A stretch of DNA of 64,000 bases from Pseudomonadota bacterium (GTDB lineage Bacteria > Myxococcota > Myxococcia > Myxococcales > Myxococcaceae): contig JAFAAN010000043.1 in NCBI GenBank assembly GCA_023426545.1, positions 10,145 to 74,144 of the forward strand. Direction: 5' to 3'. Position numbers and translations under genes: made by a program. Positions 63,234 to 64,000 of this stretch are shown here, piece after piece; position 1 is the stretch's first letter, and every line of letters starts with the position of its first letter. The notes beneath the pieces are model-generated. The model searched no databases, was not told the origin of the DNA, and was given only the letters and a program-made list of their open reading frames with translations.

Positions 63234-63875
63234 ATGCCCACCGCTTCGATGCCCCCCATGTCGGCCCAGGATGCCCTCGCGCAGCTCCGGGCGGGCAACC
63301 AGCGCTTCGTCCTGAACATCCGCAGCGGGGAGACGCCGCTCGGCGGGTCCGCCCGTCAGGCGCTGGTGGCGGGGCAGCGCCCCATCGCCATCATCCTCTC
63401 GTGCTCGGACTCGCGGGCCCCCTCGGAGTACATCTTCGACCAGGGGCTGGGAGACCTCTTCGTCATCCGCGTGGCGGGGAACGTCGTCGCGCCGTCGCTG
63501 GTGGGCAGCGTGGAGTTCGCGGCGGAGAAGTTCGGCACGCGTCTGGCGGTGGTGATGGGGCACTCGCACTGCGGCGCGGTCCAGGCCACGCTGGACTTCG
63601 TGCGCGAGGGCAAGGGCGCGCCCTCCGACAACATCCTCGACATCGTCGAGCGCTGCCGCGCGCCGGTGGCGACGGTGGTGAGCGCGGCCGGGCCCGGCGC
63701 GAGCAGCGAGTTCCTGATGAAGGAATCCGTTCGCGCCAACGTCCGCAACTCCTGCGAGCACCTCCGCTATGGCAGCCGCCTGCTGGAGCGCCTGTGCCAG
63801 GAGGAGGGCATGCTCATCGTCGGCGCCGAGTACTCGCTGGAGACCGGCGCGGTCGACTTCTTCGAGGGCGTCTGA
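63234..63875 (+). CDS. Beta-class carbonic anhydrase
   Basis: 213 aa. Zinc ligands are evident: SCSDSR (Cys57, with Asp59) and MGHSHCGAVQ (His110, Cys113). Other family signatures are GNQRFV at about 22, FVIRVAGNVV and VGAEYSLETGAVDFF at the end. It interconverts CO2 and bicarbonate. No signal peptide is obvious, so it is probably cytoplasmic. The start is uncertain among ATGs at 63234, 63249 and 63258 and a TTG at 63198; 63234 has a weak site. Confidence 0.9.
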   Translation: MPTASMPPMSAQDALAQLRAGNQRFVLNIRSGETPLGGSARQALVAGQRPIAIILSCSDSRAPSEYIFDQGLGDLFVIRVAGNVVAPSLVGSVEFAAEKFGTRLAVVMGHSHCGAVQATLDFVREGKGAPSDNILDIVERCRAPVATVVSAAGPGASSEFLMKESVRANVRNSCEHLRYGSRLLERLCQEEGMLIVGAEYSLETGAVDFFEGV

Positions 63876-63876
63876 T

Positions 63877-64000
63877 TCAGGACACGTGAAGTTCCTGCAG
63901 TAGTCCGAGTGCTCGCAGGACGGAGCGTGGATTTCGCTGGAACTCGCGAAGCCGACGATGAAGAGCGGCGGACAGCTCCGGCATGGCGTCGTACAGCACG
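63877..64000 (-). CDS. Truncated gene at the right edge, product unknown
   Basis: The reading frame runs off the end of the window. The visible 3' end encodes about 40 residues ending RALGLLQELHVS, with LYDAMPELSAALHRRLREFQRN before it; it is basic and helical. It ends just past the carbonic anhydrase stop on the opposite strand. I do not recognise the family. Confidence 0.5.
   Translation of the reverse strand, partial: VLYDAMPELSAALHRRLREFQRNPRSVLRALGLLQELHVS

Overview
The DNA is very GC-rich, uses GC-ending codons almost throughout and is densely coding. Several families point to a myxobacterium of the Myxococcus/Corallococcus group: a DUF2378 (Mxa_TIGR02265-type) protein, two DUSAM-domain (DUF2379-type) proteins, many secreted lipoproteins, PAS/GAF hybrid histidine kinases, a Ser/Thr kinase, a sigma-54 activator, and an infC gene that can only start at a non-AUG codon as described for Myxococcus xanthus dsg. 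No rRNA, tRNA, CRISPR array, IS element or prophage was seen; this is chromosomal backbone with accessory islands.

Layout. 1-99 is the tail of a DUSAM gene. 300-3000 holds ettA (translation throttle) and a convergent peptidoglycan-binding M15 peptidase. 3316-6457 is a minimal class II lanthipeptide locus: a 67-aa precursor with a CSSC...HCC end, a strong intergenic hairpin, then LanM. 6622-12093 carries an HtpX-like protease, an OprO/P-like porin, a LysM/C39-like secreted enzyme and an ATP-grasp protein. 12100-13778 has DUF2378, an esterase and a small protein. 13859-18317 is an envelope group (outer-membrane barrel with a possible helix-hairpin-helix motif, triple lamin-tail-domain lipoprotein, SNase-type nuclease lipoprotein), followed by a PAS kinase. 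20849-24429 holds a membrane coiled-coil protein, TerC, TonB and a DUF938 methyltransferase. infC follows at 24995.

25960-36009 is the most interesting block: a tightly packed five-gene alpha-2-macroglobulin operon matching the E. coli yfa / Pseudomonas mag gene set (DUF2135, DUF1175, DUF2138-like, alpha-2-macroglobulin, DUF2300). Here the macroglobulin carries a CLEQ thioester motif. The DUF2300 partner has penicillin-binding-type SxxK/SxN/KTG motifs plus HExxH and a SpoIID-like tail, and the DUF1175 partner has an NlpC/P60-like Cys/His pair. The operon therefore reads as a periplasmic protease trap built together with cell-wall enzymes.

36138-46065 contains a secreted trypsin-like lipoprotein, a glycosyltransferase, an MscS channel, DUF4142, an osmoprotectant-type ABC transporter whose binding protein is fused in front of the permease, and a lipoprotein-DUSAM gene pair next to what looks like a decayed DUSAM tail. 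46164-50532 holds heme A synthase and a large sigma-54 activator with its DNA-binding domain at the N-terminus. 50701-64000 is mostly housekeeping and envelope functions: aldehyde dehydrogenase, PAP2 phosphatase, hexapeptide acetyltransferase, GAF/PAS kinase, neutral ceramidase, Ser/Thr kinase-PilZ, SWIM-DNA ligase, gluconokinase, carbonic anhydrase, and a truncated gene at the right edge.
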